From Algibacter sp045066735 (GTDB taxonomy: Bacteria > Bacteroidota > Bacteroidia > Flavobacteriales > Flavobacteriaceae): a stretch of 64,000 bases of DNA. Under the pieces are notes generated by a model. It had not been told where the DNA came from and did not search any database. It worked only from the letters and a program-made list of their open reading frames with translations. Location: the NCBI RefSeq assembly GCF_045066735.1, contig NZ_JBISHH010000025.1, forward strand, positions 62,001 through 126,000, given 5' to 3'. This document shows, piece after piece, positions 27,690 to 36,700 of the stretch (within the stretch, counting starts at the first letter, position 1; each line of letters begins with the position of its first letter). The position numbers and the translations under genes are program-made.

Positions 27690-27755
27690 TTTATCAAAAT
27701 TACGTCAATTCATTGATAAAACAGCAAGTGGGAACAAGGTTTTACACTTGATAAA
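27690..27755. promoter_or_regulatory. Repeated TTGATAAA boxes between AraC and the cytochrome operon
   Basis: TTGATAAA occurs at 27713-27720 and 27748-27755, and its reverse complement TTTATCAA at 27690-27697. They lie 41-106 bases upstream of the AraC start and could serve autoregulation. Confidence 0.35.
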
Positions 27756-27769
27756 AACTCGACATAACG

Positions 27770-27830
27770 GAAATGTGTATTTTTAAGGCTGATTTATGCA
27801 GTTTTATGGCTGTCTAAAAATATATCTTTG
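27770..27830 (+). promoter_or_regulatory. Promoter of the cytochrome/Tat operon with degenerate direct repeat
   Basis: A perfect -7 box TATCTTTG at 27823-27830. Exactly 25 bases upstream ends GATTTAT (27791-27797), and 21 bases before it begins GAAATGT (27770-27776); each half-site matches CATWYGT at five of seven positions. The -7 box is firm, the operator tentative. Predicted leader to 27854 is about 17 bases. Confidence 0.5.
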
Positions 27831-27853
27831 AGAAATCAACTAACTATAATTTT

Positions 27854-30800
27854 ATGTTCAGAGGTATGAGTTTTTACACCCTAATTCTAGGGGTGTTGTT
27901 TGTGTTTTCATGTGGTGGACCCGATTTGCCAGAAGCTGTTTATGTAGCTTATAAAGAGCTGCCTAAAAATATAGATTTTAATCAACATGTAAAACCAATT
28001 TTGTCGGATAAATGTTATTTATGCCATGGACCAGATGCAGGAAATATTAAAGGCGGATTACAATTACATACTGCAGAAGTTGCTTATGCCGATTTACCAG
28101 AATCACCAGGTAAAGTTGCTATTAAACCGGGAAACTTAGAAAAAAGTGAATTTTTTCAGCGTATTATTACAGAGGATCCAGATTTAATTATGCCAGAGCC
28201 AGGATCTCATCTTACCTTAACAAATTATGAAAAAGCCATCCTTATTAAATGGATTGAAGATGGTGCTGAATATAAAGATCATTGGGCATTTTTAAAACCA
28301 GAAAAACCTGAAATTCCACAGGTAAAGCAAACTAGTTTTATCTCAAACACCATAGATAATTTTATTGTTAAGCAATTGGAGAATTTGAATTTATCACCAT
28401 CTGAAAAAGCTGATAAAGAAATTTTATTACGTCGTGCTTCGTTTGATTTAACAGGTTTACCTCCAACTTTAGCAGAATTAGATGCCTTTGTTAAAGATAC
28501 GTCGCCAAATGCTTTTGAAAAACAAGTAGACCGTCTTTTAGCATCTCCTCATTATGGAGAGCACATGACTTTGGATTGGATGGATCTTTCTCGTTATGCC
28601 GATACGCATGGCTATAGTAATGATAGATATCGCGATACGTCGCCTTGGAGAGATTGGGTTATTGAAGCCTTTAATAAAAACATGCCTTATAATGAGTTTG
28701 TAACTTGGCAGCTAGCAGGAGATATGTTCGAAAATGCTACCCGAGAGCAAAAATTGGCAACTACCTTTAATAGGTTACATCCTCAAAATTTAGAAGGTGG
28801 TATTATTGATGAAGAGTTTAGGTCGGAATATGTAGCCGATAGAACCGCAACAGTAAGTCAAGGTTTATTAGGCTTATCGTATGCATGTGCAAAATGCCAT
28901 GACCATAAATACGACCCGATTTCCCAGAAAAACTATTACGAAATGTACAGTTTTTTTAATAATGTAGATGAGACTGGATTAATTCCGTGGGATTTAGCAA
29001 CACCAGTTCCCGCCATGATGCTTCCCACTAAGGAACAAGAAGAAGTCTTGGCGTATTTAGAAACGTTGGTAAGCGATTCTGAAGAAAAGGTAAAAGCAAC
29101 AACAAATAACGAAAAGCTTAAGGCAGATAAATGGATTGCTAGTAATCAATTCAAAAAGTTGCATTCACAAGCCAAACCAGATGGATTGGTTGCAGCCTTC
29201 AATTTTGAGAATGAAAAGCTAATTAATTTAGCCGGAGGTAATGGGAAAAATAAAATAAGAATGCGTCAACAATTTGTTGATAATGAAAAAGTGATTCTTA
29301 AAGAAGGTGCTCATGGAAAAGGCCTTTTTATGAATGGAGATACTTGGTTAGATTTAGATAACATTGGTATTTTCCAAAGAAGTCAACCTTTTAGTATTGG
29401 TATACAAGTTTTTATTCCGAAAGATTTAGAAACGGGTGTTATTTTTCATAAAATGAATAGTCCGGAGTTACATAGTTTTAGAGGCTATCATTTAAAAATA
29501 AAAGATAATAAAATAGAAGCTTTATTAGCGCATGTATATCCTGATAATGCTATTGTGGTAGAGAGTTTAATTGATGTTCCAAAAGAAAAATGGGTACAAC
29601 TAACCATGACTTATGATGGGTCTAGTAAAGCAAATGGTGTATCCATATATATGGAAGGCGAAAAAATACAAACTAAAACACATTTTGATAACCTATATAA
29701 AGATATTGTTTTTCATGGTTTAAGATTATATGGTAAAAGTAGTCCGCGTCTAGAGCCTGGGTTGAGAATAGGAGCTGTTTGGAGAGGTAAAGGTATTAAA
29801 GATGCCACTGTTGATGATTTAATGGTTTTCAATAAAGAACTAACTGAAATTGAAGTGTTGCAAATAGCAAATCCTGATGGTTTAGATAAAATTAAGAAGA
29901 AGCAATTTTCCGATTTAGATGAAACGGAAAAAGAAAAATTAGAAAAATATTATTTAGCTACCAATTCAGAAGCTTATAAAACGGCTCTTAAAAAATTAGA
30001 AAATAACAGATTAGTTTTAGCGGATAGTATAGATCCCATAAAGCAAATTATGGTGATGAAAGAAAGTAAGCATAATAGGCAAGCTTATATTCTCGATAGA
30101 GGAAATTACGATTCTCCTACAGATAGTGTTTTTCCAAATGCACCAGAAGATATTTTTCCAATGACGGAAGATATGCCGAAGAATAGATTGGGGCTTGCTA
30201 AATGGATTACCCATAAAGATAACCCGTTAACAGCAAGAGTAACGGTAAACAGATATTGGCAAAATATTTTTGGCAGAGGACTTGTAAAAACATCTGAAGA
30301 TTTTGGTAATCAAGGCGAGTTGCCTAGCCATCCAGCATTGTTAGATTGGTTAGCAATTCAATTTGTAGAATCTGGTTGGGATGTTAAAGCTTTGCATAAA
30401 ACCATAATGATGTCTAGCACTTATCAACAAAGCTCTGTTATTAGTGAAGAGCTTTTAGCTCTAGATGGAGAGAATAAATGGTTGGCGCGAGGTCCTTCGA
30501 CACGATTGTCTGGAGAAATGTTAAGAGATAATGCCTTGTACGCATCTGGGTTGTTAAATACTACAATTGGAGGTGAAAGTGTAAGGCCATATCAGCCAGC
30601 GGGCTTATGGAAGGTTAATGGAGATACTTATGTGCAAGATGGGGAAGAGGGTTTATACCGCAGAAGTATGTACACCATATGGAAACGTACAGTTCCAAAC
30701 CCAACAATATCAATTTTTGATGCACCTACAAGAGATTTGTGCTCAACACGCAGGCAAAAAACAAATACACCGCTTCAAGCTTTGGTTATTTTAAACGATC

Positions 30801-31108
30801 CCACATATATTGAAGCTTCTAGAGTTTTAGGAAAACAAATTACAGAGGCGGAAGATTTAAAAGTAGGAATATCTAATACTTTTAAGAAACTAACAGGGCG
30901 TAAAATTACTATTGAAGAATTAGACTTATTGGCTAATTTACAGAAAGAAGAATTTAAAAAATTTGATAGAAATCTAGAAAAAGCCAAAGGATGGCTTCAA
31001 ACAGGTGCTTTTAAAATTTCTGAAACAGACAACAAAGCACTTATTGCTGCAAATGCGGTTGTAGCAAGTACCATTATGAATGCTGATGCTAGTATAACTA
31101 AACGATAA
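27854..31108 (+). CDS. Dihaem planctomycete-type cytochrome lipoprotein (PSCyt1-DUF1549-LamG-DUF1553)
   Basis: A 1084-residue lipoprotein (Cys20 lipobox, VFSCGG; start at 27854, alternative 27866). N-terminal cytochrome domain with haem motif CYLCH (54-58) followed by GLQLHT and a Met-containing IMPEPGS ligand region. DUF1549 (about 150-380) with a second haem motif CAKCH and DHKYDP. A LamG/concanavalin-like domain (about 470-650). DUF1553 (about 755-1040) with WLAIQFVESGWDVKALHK and RRQKTNTPLQALVILNDPT. This family is abundant in Planctomycetes and Verrucomicrobia that eat sulfated algal polysaccharides; its reaction is not established as far as I know. It heads an operon with the DUF1501 protein, NHL protein and membrane cytochrome, suggesting electron transfer linked to periplasmic sugar oxidation (inference). 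Confidence 0.85.
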   Translation: MFRGMSFYTLILGVLFVFSCGGPDLPEAVYVAYKELPKNIDFNQHVKPILSDKCYLCHGPDAGNIKGGLQLHTAEVAYADLPESPGKVAIKPGNLEKSEFFQRIITEDPDLIMPEPGSHLTLTNYEKAILIKWIEDGAEYKDHWAFLKPEKPEIPQVKQTSFISNTIDNFIVKQLENLNLSPSEKADKEILLRRASFDLTGLPPTLAELDAFVKDTSPNAFEKQVDRLLASPHYGEHMTLDWMDLSRYADTHGYSNDRYRDTSPWRDWVIEAFNKNMPYNEFVTWQLAGDMFENATREQKLATTFNRLHPQNLEGGIIDEEFRSEYVADRTATVSQGLLGLSYACAKCHDHKYDPISQKNYYEMYSFFNNVDETGLIPWDLATPVPAMMLPTKEQEEVLAYLETLVSDSEEKVKATTNNEKLKADKWIASNQFKKLHSQAKPDGLVAAFNFENEKLINLAGGNGKNKIRMRQQFVDNEKVILKEGAHGKGLFMNGDTWLDLDNIGIFQRSQPFSIGIQVFIPKDLETGVIFHKMNSPELHSFRGYHLKIKDNKIEALLAHVYPDNAIVVESLIDVPKEKWVQLTMTYDGSSKANGVSIYMEGEKIQTKTHFDNLYKDIVFHGLRLYGKSSPRLEPGLRIGAVWRGKGIKDATVDDLMVFNKELTEIEVLQIANPDGLDKIKKKQFSDLDETEKEKLEKYYLATNSEAYKTALKKLENNRLVLADSIDPIKQIMVMKESKHNRQAYILDRGNYDSPTDSVFPNAPEDIFPMTEDMPKNRLGLAKWITHKDNPLTARVTVNRYWQNIFGRGLVKTSEDFGNQGELPSHPALLDWLAIQFVESGWDVKALHKTIMMSSTYQQSSVISEELLALDGENKWLARGPSTRLSGEMLRDNALYASGLLNTTIGGESVRPYQPAGLWKVNGDTYVQDGEEGLYRRSMYTIWKRTVPNPTISIFDAPTRDLCSTRRQKTNTPLQALVILNDPTYIEASRVLGKQITEAEDLKVGISNTFKKLTGRKITIEELDLLANLQKEEFKKFDRNLEKAKGWLQTGAFKISETDNKALIAANAVVASTIMNADASITKR

Positions 31109-31139
31109 ACTGCCAAACTCTAAATAAAGAAAAGACATT

Positions 31140-32654
31140 ATGTGTAACGATCACCACAATAAACTAACATCTAACAATAGAGATTTACAAAAAATTGAAC
31201 GGCAAATAGACCGAAGACATTTTTTAAAGAAAACCTCTTTGGGGTTAGGGGCTTTAGCTCTTAGTAGCTTACTTGGTGCCGAAAAAATGTTCGGTGCTAC
31301 GGGAAACAAAACAACCGAAGATATTATTCTCGATAATTATAATAAAAATAGACTTGGGTTACCGCACCACTTACCAAAAGCAAAGCGCATTATTTACTTA
31401 TTCCAAAGTGGCGGGCCATCTCAAATGGACTTATTCGATTACAAGCCAAAACTGGTAGATATGTTTGGTAAAGAATTGCCCGATTCTATTATTGGTGGAC
31501 AACGATTAACTGGTATGAGTGGGAGTCAAAGCACCTTACCAATTGCGCCGTCTACTTTCAATTTTAAACAATATGGAGAATCTAAAGCGTGGGTGAGTGA
31601 TGCCATGCCTTATTTATCTGAAGTTGTAGACGATTTATGTTTTATGAAGGGTATGCAAACCGATCAAATTAATCATACCCCAGCCATAACTTTTATGCAA
31701 ACCGGAAATCAATTACCTGGTAGACCTTCTATAGGTTCTTGGTTAAGCTATGGTTTAGGTTCCGATAATGAAAACCTTCCAACGTTTATAACACTTGTCT
31801 CTAAAAATGGAAAAGGACAACCGCTTAAGGCAAGTTTATGGGGCAATGGTTTTTTACCAACAGAGCATCAAGGTGTTCAGTTTAGATCGGGTAAAGATCC
31901 TGTATTGTATTTAAGTGATCCTGAAAATTATGATGGTAACGATAGAAGGCATATGTTGGATTATTTAGGAGGTTTAAATGATATTCAAAATGATGCTTAT
32001 GGCGATCCTGAAATTCAAGCCAGAATGTCTCAGTACGAAATGGCTTTTAAAATGCAAACCTCGGTACCGGAAGTTGCAGATTTGTCTGATGAGCCAGATC
32101 ATATTTTTGAAATGTATGGTAAAGATAGTCGAGATCCAGGAACCTATGCCGCTAATTGTTTAATGGCTAGAAAATTACTTGAAAAAGGAGTGAAATTTGT
32201 TCAACTATATCATCAAGGATGGGATCAACATAACAATTGTCCCGGAGGATTAAAAAATCAATGTAAAAAAACAGATCAAGGTACAGCAGCTTTAATAAAA
32301 GATTTAAAACAACGCGGTATGCTAGATGATACGCTTGTTATTTGGGGAGGGGAATTTGGTAGAACGGTTTACTCACAAGGTCAATTAACAAAGAAAAACC
32401 ACGGAAGAGATCATCACCCAAAAGCATTTACCATGTGGATGGCTGGTGCTGGTGTGAAACCTGGTTTTACTTATGGCGAAACAGATGATTTTAGTTACAA
32501 TGTAATAAAAGATCCTTTACATGTGCACGATTTTCATGCCACATTAATGCATTTAGTTGGTGTAGATCATGAGCGTTTAACATTTAAACATCAAGGACGT
32601 CGATATCGATTAACAGATGTTCATGGTCATGTTGTAAAAGATTTATTAACCTAA
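31140..32654 (+). CDS. Tat-exported DUF1501 protein
   Basis: A 504-residue protein with a twin-arginine signal (DRRHFLKKTSLGLGALALSSL, Arg25-Arg26). The body is DUF1501, related to the alkaline-phosphatase/sulfatase fold: FQSGGPSQMDLFDYKP near the N-terminus, HHQGWDQHNN-like metal-site residues as YHQGWDQH, IWGGEFGRT, and GRDHHPKAFT near the C-terminus. These His/Asp/Glu residues suggest a metal site, but no formylglycine Cys is present, so sulfatase activity should not be assumed. It is nearly always paired with DUF1549/DUF1553 proteins, as here (31 bases downstream). Tat export implies folding, perhaps with cofactor, before transport. Function in the family is unknown to me. Confidence 0.85.
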   Translation: MCNDHHNKLTSNNRDLQKIERQIDRRHFLKKTSLGLGALALSSLLGAEKMFGATGNKTTEDIILDNYNKNRLGLPHHLPKAKRIIYLFQSGGPSQMDLFDYKPKLVDMFGKELPDSIIGGQRLTGMSGSQSTLPIAPSTFNFKQYGESKAWVSDAMPYLSEVVDDLCFMKGMQTDQINHTPAITFMQTGNQLPGRPSIGSWLSYGLGSDNENLPTFITLVSKNGKGQPLKASLWGNGFLPTEHQGVQFRSGKDPVLYLSDPENYDGNDRRHMLDYLGGLNDIQNDAYGDPEIQARMSQYEMAFKMQTSVPEVADLSDEPDHIFEMYGKDSRDPGTYAANCLMARKLLEKGVKFVQLYHQGWDQHNNCPGGLKNQCKKTDQGTAALIKDLKQRGMLDDTLVIWGGEFGRTVYSQGQLTKKNHGRDHHPKAFTMWMAGAGVKPGFTYGETDDFSYNVIKDPLHVHDFHATLMHLVGVDHERLTFKHQGRRYRLTDVHGHVVKDLLT

Positions 32655-32665
32655 TCCTAAAAGTT

Positions 32666-33772
32666 ATGTCATCAAGAAGAAATTTTATAAAAAAAACAGG
32701 ATTAGCTGGAGCAGCTTTAACGGCTATGCCTTCATTTGGATTTCATATTATGAGAAAACCAAAAGGTAAAGAAGTTATTTTAGGTCATGGCGATTATCAA
32801 TATAAATTAATAAAAGATTGGGCTAAAATGAGTTCGATTGAAACGCCTTTGCTTAACTGTCATGAAATGCAAATGGATAGTAAAGGGCGATTGGTAATGA
32901 TTGGCGATCATCCTAAAAATAATGTTATCATTTTCGATAAATCCGGGAATGTTATCGATTCATGGGGAACGGCTTATCCGGGCGGACACGGTTTAACTAT
33001 TTCAGATGAAGGCGGAGAAGAGTTTTTGTTTCTCGCCGATTCAGGATGGTTTCTAAACAAACAAGGCGGCTGGACAAAACACAACGGTCGTATTACAAAA
33101 ACGACTATGGATGGACGTGTTGTTTTCGATATTGGACACCCAATTACTATAGGTATTTATAAGCCAGGTGAGTCTTTTTGTCCTACAGAAACAGCTATTG
33201 GACCTAATGGCGATATTTATGTAGCCGATGGTTATGGTATGAGTAGAATTATTCAATACGATTATAATGGTCGTTATATAAGGCATTGGGGCGGAAGTGA
33301 TAATCCTGATAAAAATTATCAGATAATGAGCGCTCATGGCGTTGCAATAGATTACAGAGAAAAGGGAAACCCTATGGTGGTGGTAACTTCTAGAAATCAG
33401 GCTAGCTTTAAATGGTTTACGCTAGATGGTAAATACATTAAAACATTGCACCTGCCAAACATGCAAGTATGCAGACCGGTGTTTGATGATACTAATTTAT
33501 ACGCTGGTGTTTGTTGGTCTCAGCCAGAAGTAGGAAAAACAGACTGGACACAACCCACAGGGTTTGTTACTATTTTAGAAGGTGATAAGGTGGTGTCAAA
33601 TCCAGGGGCAACAGCACCGATTTATGTAAACGGTGAACTTCAAAAATCGTATCAATTAACCGATAGACCTATTTCTCATGGTCATGATGTTTGTGTTGAT
33701 AATGATAAAAATTTATATATCTGTCAGTGGAGAGCAGATAAAACACCTCCTTTAAAATTAGAACGCATTTAG
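32666..33772 (+). CDS. Tat-exported NHL-repeat beta-propeller protein
   Basis: A 368-residue protein with a twin-arginine signal (SSRRNFIKKTGLAGAALTA). The rest is a six-bladed NHL-type propeller: NVIIFDKSGNVIDSWG, TAIGPNGDIYVADGYGMSRI, YDYNGRYIRHWGG, and C-terminal GHDVCVDNDKNLYICQW. No haem or quinone motif is visible, so it may bind a ligand or assemble the complex, though some NHL propellers are lyases (PAM type). It starts 11 bases after the DUF1501 stop. A decayed copy of its start lies at 22880-22994, again just behind a DUF1501 end. Confidence 0.75.
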   Translation: MSSRRNFIKKTGLAGAALTAMPSFGFHIMRKPKGKEVILGHGDYQYKLIKDWAKMSSIETPLLNCHEMQMDSKGRLVMIGDHPKNNVIIFDKSGNVIDSWGTAYPGGHGLTISDEGGEEFLFLADSGWFLNKQGGWTKHNGRITKTTMDGRVVFDIGHPITIGIYKPGESFCPTETAIGPNGDIYVADGYGMSRIIQYDYNGRYIRHWGGSDNPDKNYQIMSAHGVAIDYREKGNPMVVVTSRNQASFKWFTLDGKYIKTLHLPNMQVCRPVFDDTNLYAGVCWSQPEVGKTDWTQPTGFVTILEGDKVVSNPGATAPIYVNGELQKSYQLTDRPISHGHDVCVDNDKNLYICQWRADKTPPLKLERI

Positions 33773-33793
33773 AAAATATAAAGAAAAAAATAT

Positions 33794-35188
33794 ATGGATA
33801 ATAGTGTTCCAGATTTTGTGTTGTTTTTAGGTAGATTTCATCCGCTTGTAGTGCATTTGCCCATCGGTTTTTTATTTTTTGCCTTTGTACTGGAAGTTTT
33901 CAGCCGATGGAAAAAAAATCCAGTATTAACTTCAGGTATTCCATTAGCATTGCTTTTAGGTGGAATAAGTGGTGCAGTCGCTTGTGTTTTGGGTTATATG
34001 CTATCTTTAAGTGGTGATTATGAAGCAGACGCTTTAGATACGCACTTTTGGTTTGGTATAGCAACTACAGCTATTGCTTTTTTAGCATGGTTAATTCGAA
34101 TAGAAAAAATAAAAATAGCCCCAATAAATAGATTGCAACCTAATATTTCGGCGCTTACTTTATTAGTTATTTTATTGAGTGTTACGGGACATTATGGTGG
34201 TAACCTCACACATGGTAGTGATTATTTAGTAAAATATTTACCTTTTGGAAAAGACGATAAAACAGAACTTGTAGCCGTAACAAAAATAGAAGAAGCTCAG
34301 GTTTTTAGTCATTTAGTAGACCCCATTTTGGATAACAAATGTGCTAGCTGTCATAATGAAAGTAAGAAAAAAGGAAGTTTATCTTTTCACGATTCTACAG
34401 CGATTTTAAAAGGTGGAAAAAATGGAAAAATACTAGTTTCTGGTAATGCTTTGGAATCGGAAATGATTAAGCGCGTGCTTTTAGAACCACATCATGATGA
34501 TTTTATGCCTCCTGAAGGCAAAACGCCTTTAACGGAAGAGGAGATTGCCATATTAACCTATTGGATTGATAATGCTAAAGGGAATTTTGAAACTAAAGTT
34601 GCTAATGTAGAAACACCTGAAGATATTTCGAATATTGCAAGCGGTATGTTAGGGCTTTCTGGTTCAGAGGCTAAAGCTTCCAGTATAGCGTTGCCAACCG
34701 TAACCAAATTAACAAATGAACAAATTATAGAAATAGAAAAAGAAGGTTTTACTTTAAAAGAACTTGTTTTCGATTCCGGCTTGTATGAAGTTGTGTTGCC
34801 GCCTAATACTATCTCTAAAAGTAATGAAAAAGCTATTTTAAGTAAACTTGAAAAGCTGCTAATTATAAAAGAAAATATTATTTGGTTATCTTTAGAAGCA
34901 AATCAATTAACAGATGAAAGTTTGAACTTAGTTGGTCAGTTCTCCAATATTCAAAAACTAAAATTAAATAATAATCCGTTGTCAGATACTGCTATGGCTT
35001 CATTAGTTAATTTAAAAAGCATGACGAGTCTTAATTTGTATGGTACTAAAATTACCTCTAAAAGTTTAGAGATTTTATCTCCATTGGATAATTTAAAGCA
35101 TCTATATGTTTGGCAAACAAAAATTAATCAAGAGGATATAGATAATTATACATCAAACGATTATACCGAAGTTATTTTAGGATTATAA
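33794..35188 (+). CDS. Membrane cytochrome c with DUF2231 and leucine-rich repeats
   Basis: A 464-residue integral membrane protein. Four N-terminal helices (about 17-36, 48-70, 84-100, 118-134) form a DUF2231-like domain with FHPLVVHLPIGF. A periplasmic cytochrome c domain follows with haem motif CASCH (183-187) and FMPPEGK, whose Met is a likely axial ligand. Leucine-rich repeats occupy about 345-460 (LKLNNNPLSDTAMASLVNLKSMTSLNLYGTKI). It is the only membrane-spanning part of the four-gene module and is well placed to pass electrons to the quinone pool or respiratory chain (inference). Haem-plus-LRR fusions of this kind are known in planctomycete-like proteins. It lies 18 bases upstream of a GH29 gene. 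Confidence 0.8.
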   Translation: MDNSVPDFVLFLGRFHPLVVHLPIGFLFFAFVLEVFSRWKKNPVLTSGIPLALLLGGISGAVACVLGYMLSLSGDYEADALDTHFWFGIATTAIAFLAWLIRIEKIKIAPINRLQPNISALTLLVILLSVTGHYGGNLTHGSDYLVKYLPFGKDDKTELVAVTKIEEAQVFSHLVDPILDNKCASCHNESKKKGSLSFHDSTAILKGGKNGKILVSGNALESEMIKRVLLEPHHDDFMPPEGKTPLTEEEIAILTYWIDNAKGNFETKVANVETPEDISNIASGMLGLSGSEAKASSIALPTVTKLTNEQIIEIEKEGFTLKELVFDSGLYEVVLPPNTISKSNEKAILSKLEKLLIIKENIIWLSLEANQLTDESLNLVGQFSNIQKLKLNNNPLSDTAMASLVNLKSMTSLNLYGTKITSKSLEILSPLDNLKHLYVWQTKINQEDIDNYTSNDYTEVILGL

Positions 35189-35206
35189 TAAGTAAAAGCA
35201 ACATAT

Positions 35207-36694
35207 ATGTTTAAAAATATTTTAATAAAAGCGACTGTTTTTTTATTGATACTATCATGTTCTTCTAATAAAAAATCAAAAGAAATAAATGTAGAAACTT
35301 CAAAATATACGGCAGATTGGGAGTCGTTGCAACAATATGAGGTTCCTGAATGGTACAAAGATTTAAAATTTGGTATTTATTTCCATTGGGGCCCATATTC
35401 TGTACCTGCATATAAAAATGAGTGGTATTCTATGTGGATGTACAAAGAAGGGCACGATATAAATAAGCATCATAAGGAAACCTATGGGAACTTGGATACT
35501 TTTGGATACAAGGATTTTATACCTATGTTTAAAGCTGAAAAATTTGATGCTAATGTTTGGGCCGATTTATTTGTAAAAGCGGGAGCGCAATTTGCAGGGC
35601 CAATAGCAGAACATGCCGATGGTTTTGCCATGTGGGATAGTGATTTGACGCAATGGAATGCTAAAGAAATGGGGCCAAAAATTGATGTTGTTGGCGAAAT
35701 GGAAAAAGCAATAAAGGCTAGAGGTTTAAAATTTATAACCACTTACCATCGCCATTGGTTATATTCATGGTATCCTACTTGGGATGAAAATACGGATGCA
35801 TCTAATCCGCTTTACGAAGGACTTTATGGACCAAAAGTTCCGGAGGGCACTTTTGTTATGGCAAACAAACCAACAAATCCTTTACCGGATGATAAATTTA
35901 ATCAAGAATGGTTGGATAGATTAACAGAATTAACAATTAAATATGATCCGGATATTGTTTGGTTTGATAATAAAATGGATATTATAGGTGAAGACTATAG
36001 AAAACAGTTTCTAGCTAATTTTTATAACCAAGGTCTTGCGAAAGGTAAAGATGTTGTGGTTACTTATAAGTTTACAGATTTAGCAGTGGGATCTGCTGTT
36101 TTAGATTTAGAACGCTCTAGAATGAGTGAAAAGAAAGACTTCACTTGGTTAACAGATGATTCTATAGATTGGAATGCTTGGTGTAATATTCAAAATCCTG
36201 CATATAAATCGACCAATAGGCTTATCGATTTTTTAGTAGATGTTGTTAGTAAAAACGGAGCAGTTCTATTAAATATCACACCTACAGCAGAAGGTGTGAT
36301 TCCTGAAGAAGTGGAAAAGCGATTGCTACAAATGGGTGAATGGCTAAACGTTAATGGCGAGGCTATCTACGGAACTCGACCATGGAAAATATATGGTGAA
36401 GGACCTGCGGAAGTAATTGAAGGTCATTTAAGCGAGCATAAAAATAAAGACAATACAGCAAAAGATATTCGGTTTACAACAAAAGAACAAACTTTATATG
36501 CAACTGTTTTAGACTGGTCTACGGAACCTATTCACATTAAATCATTATCTAATAAAGATCAAACTATTAAGAGTATTGAACTTTTAGGTAGTGATGAAAC
36601 CATCAATTGGGAACAAACTAATACAGAATTGATCATCCAGCCATCAAAAGTTAGAAATGGTGATTATGCTTTTGTATACAAAATAGAATTCTAA
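35207..36694 (+). CDS. GH29 alpha-L-fucosidase/alpha-L-galactosidase-like lipoprotein
   Basis: A 495-residue lipoprotein (lipobox at Cys18, LILSCSS). GH29 hallmarks: KFGIYFHWGPYSVPAY, AEHADGFAMWDS and the nucleophile Asp254 in PDIVWFDNKMD. A C-terminal beta domain (from about 400) follows. GH29 retains alpha-L-fucosidases; I also recall GH29 members from porphyran loci that remove alpha-L-galactose after desulfation, which fits this locus better. It is translationally close to the cytochrome module (18 bases), the only sugar-cleaving gene of that operon. The three GH29 genes of the window differ at the nucleophile segment, so they probably have different specificities. Confidence 0.85.
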   Translation: MFKNILIKATVFLLILSCSSNKKSKEINVETSKYTADWESLQQYEVPEWYKDLKFGIYFHWGPYSVPAYKNEWYSMWMYKEGHDINKHHKETYGNLDTFGYKDFIPMFKAEKFDANVWADLFVKAGAQFAGPIAEHADGFAMWDSDLTQWNAKEMGPKIDVVGEMEKAIKARGLKFITTYHRHWLYSWYPTWDENTDASNPLYEGLYGPKVPEGTFVMANKPTNPLPDDKFNQEWLDRLTELTIKYDPDIVWFDNKMDIIGEDYRKQFLANFYNQGLAKGKDVVVTYKFTDLAVGSAVLDLERSRMSEKKDFTWLTDDSIDWNAWCNIQNPAYKSTNRLIDFLVDVVSKNGAVLLNITPTAEGVIPEEVEKRLLQMGEWLNVNGEAIYGTRPWKIYGEGPAEVIEGHLSEHKNKDNTAKDIRFTTKEQTLYATVLDWSTEPIHIKSLSNKDQTIKSIELLGSDETINWEQTNTELIIQPSKVRNGDYAFVYKIEF

Positions 36695-36700
36695 ATCTAT

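Noticed and set aside
31140..32654. DUF1501 protein as a sulfatase
   Set aside because: Fold is related but there is no C/S-x-P/A-x-R maturation motif.
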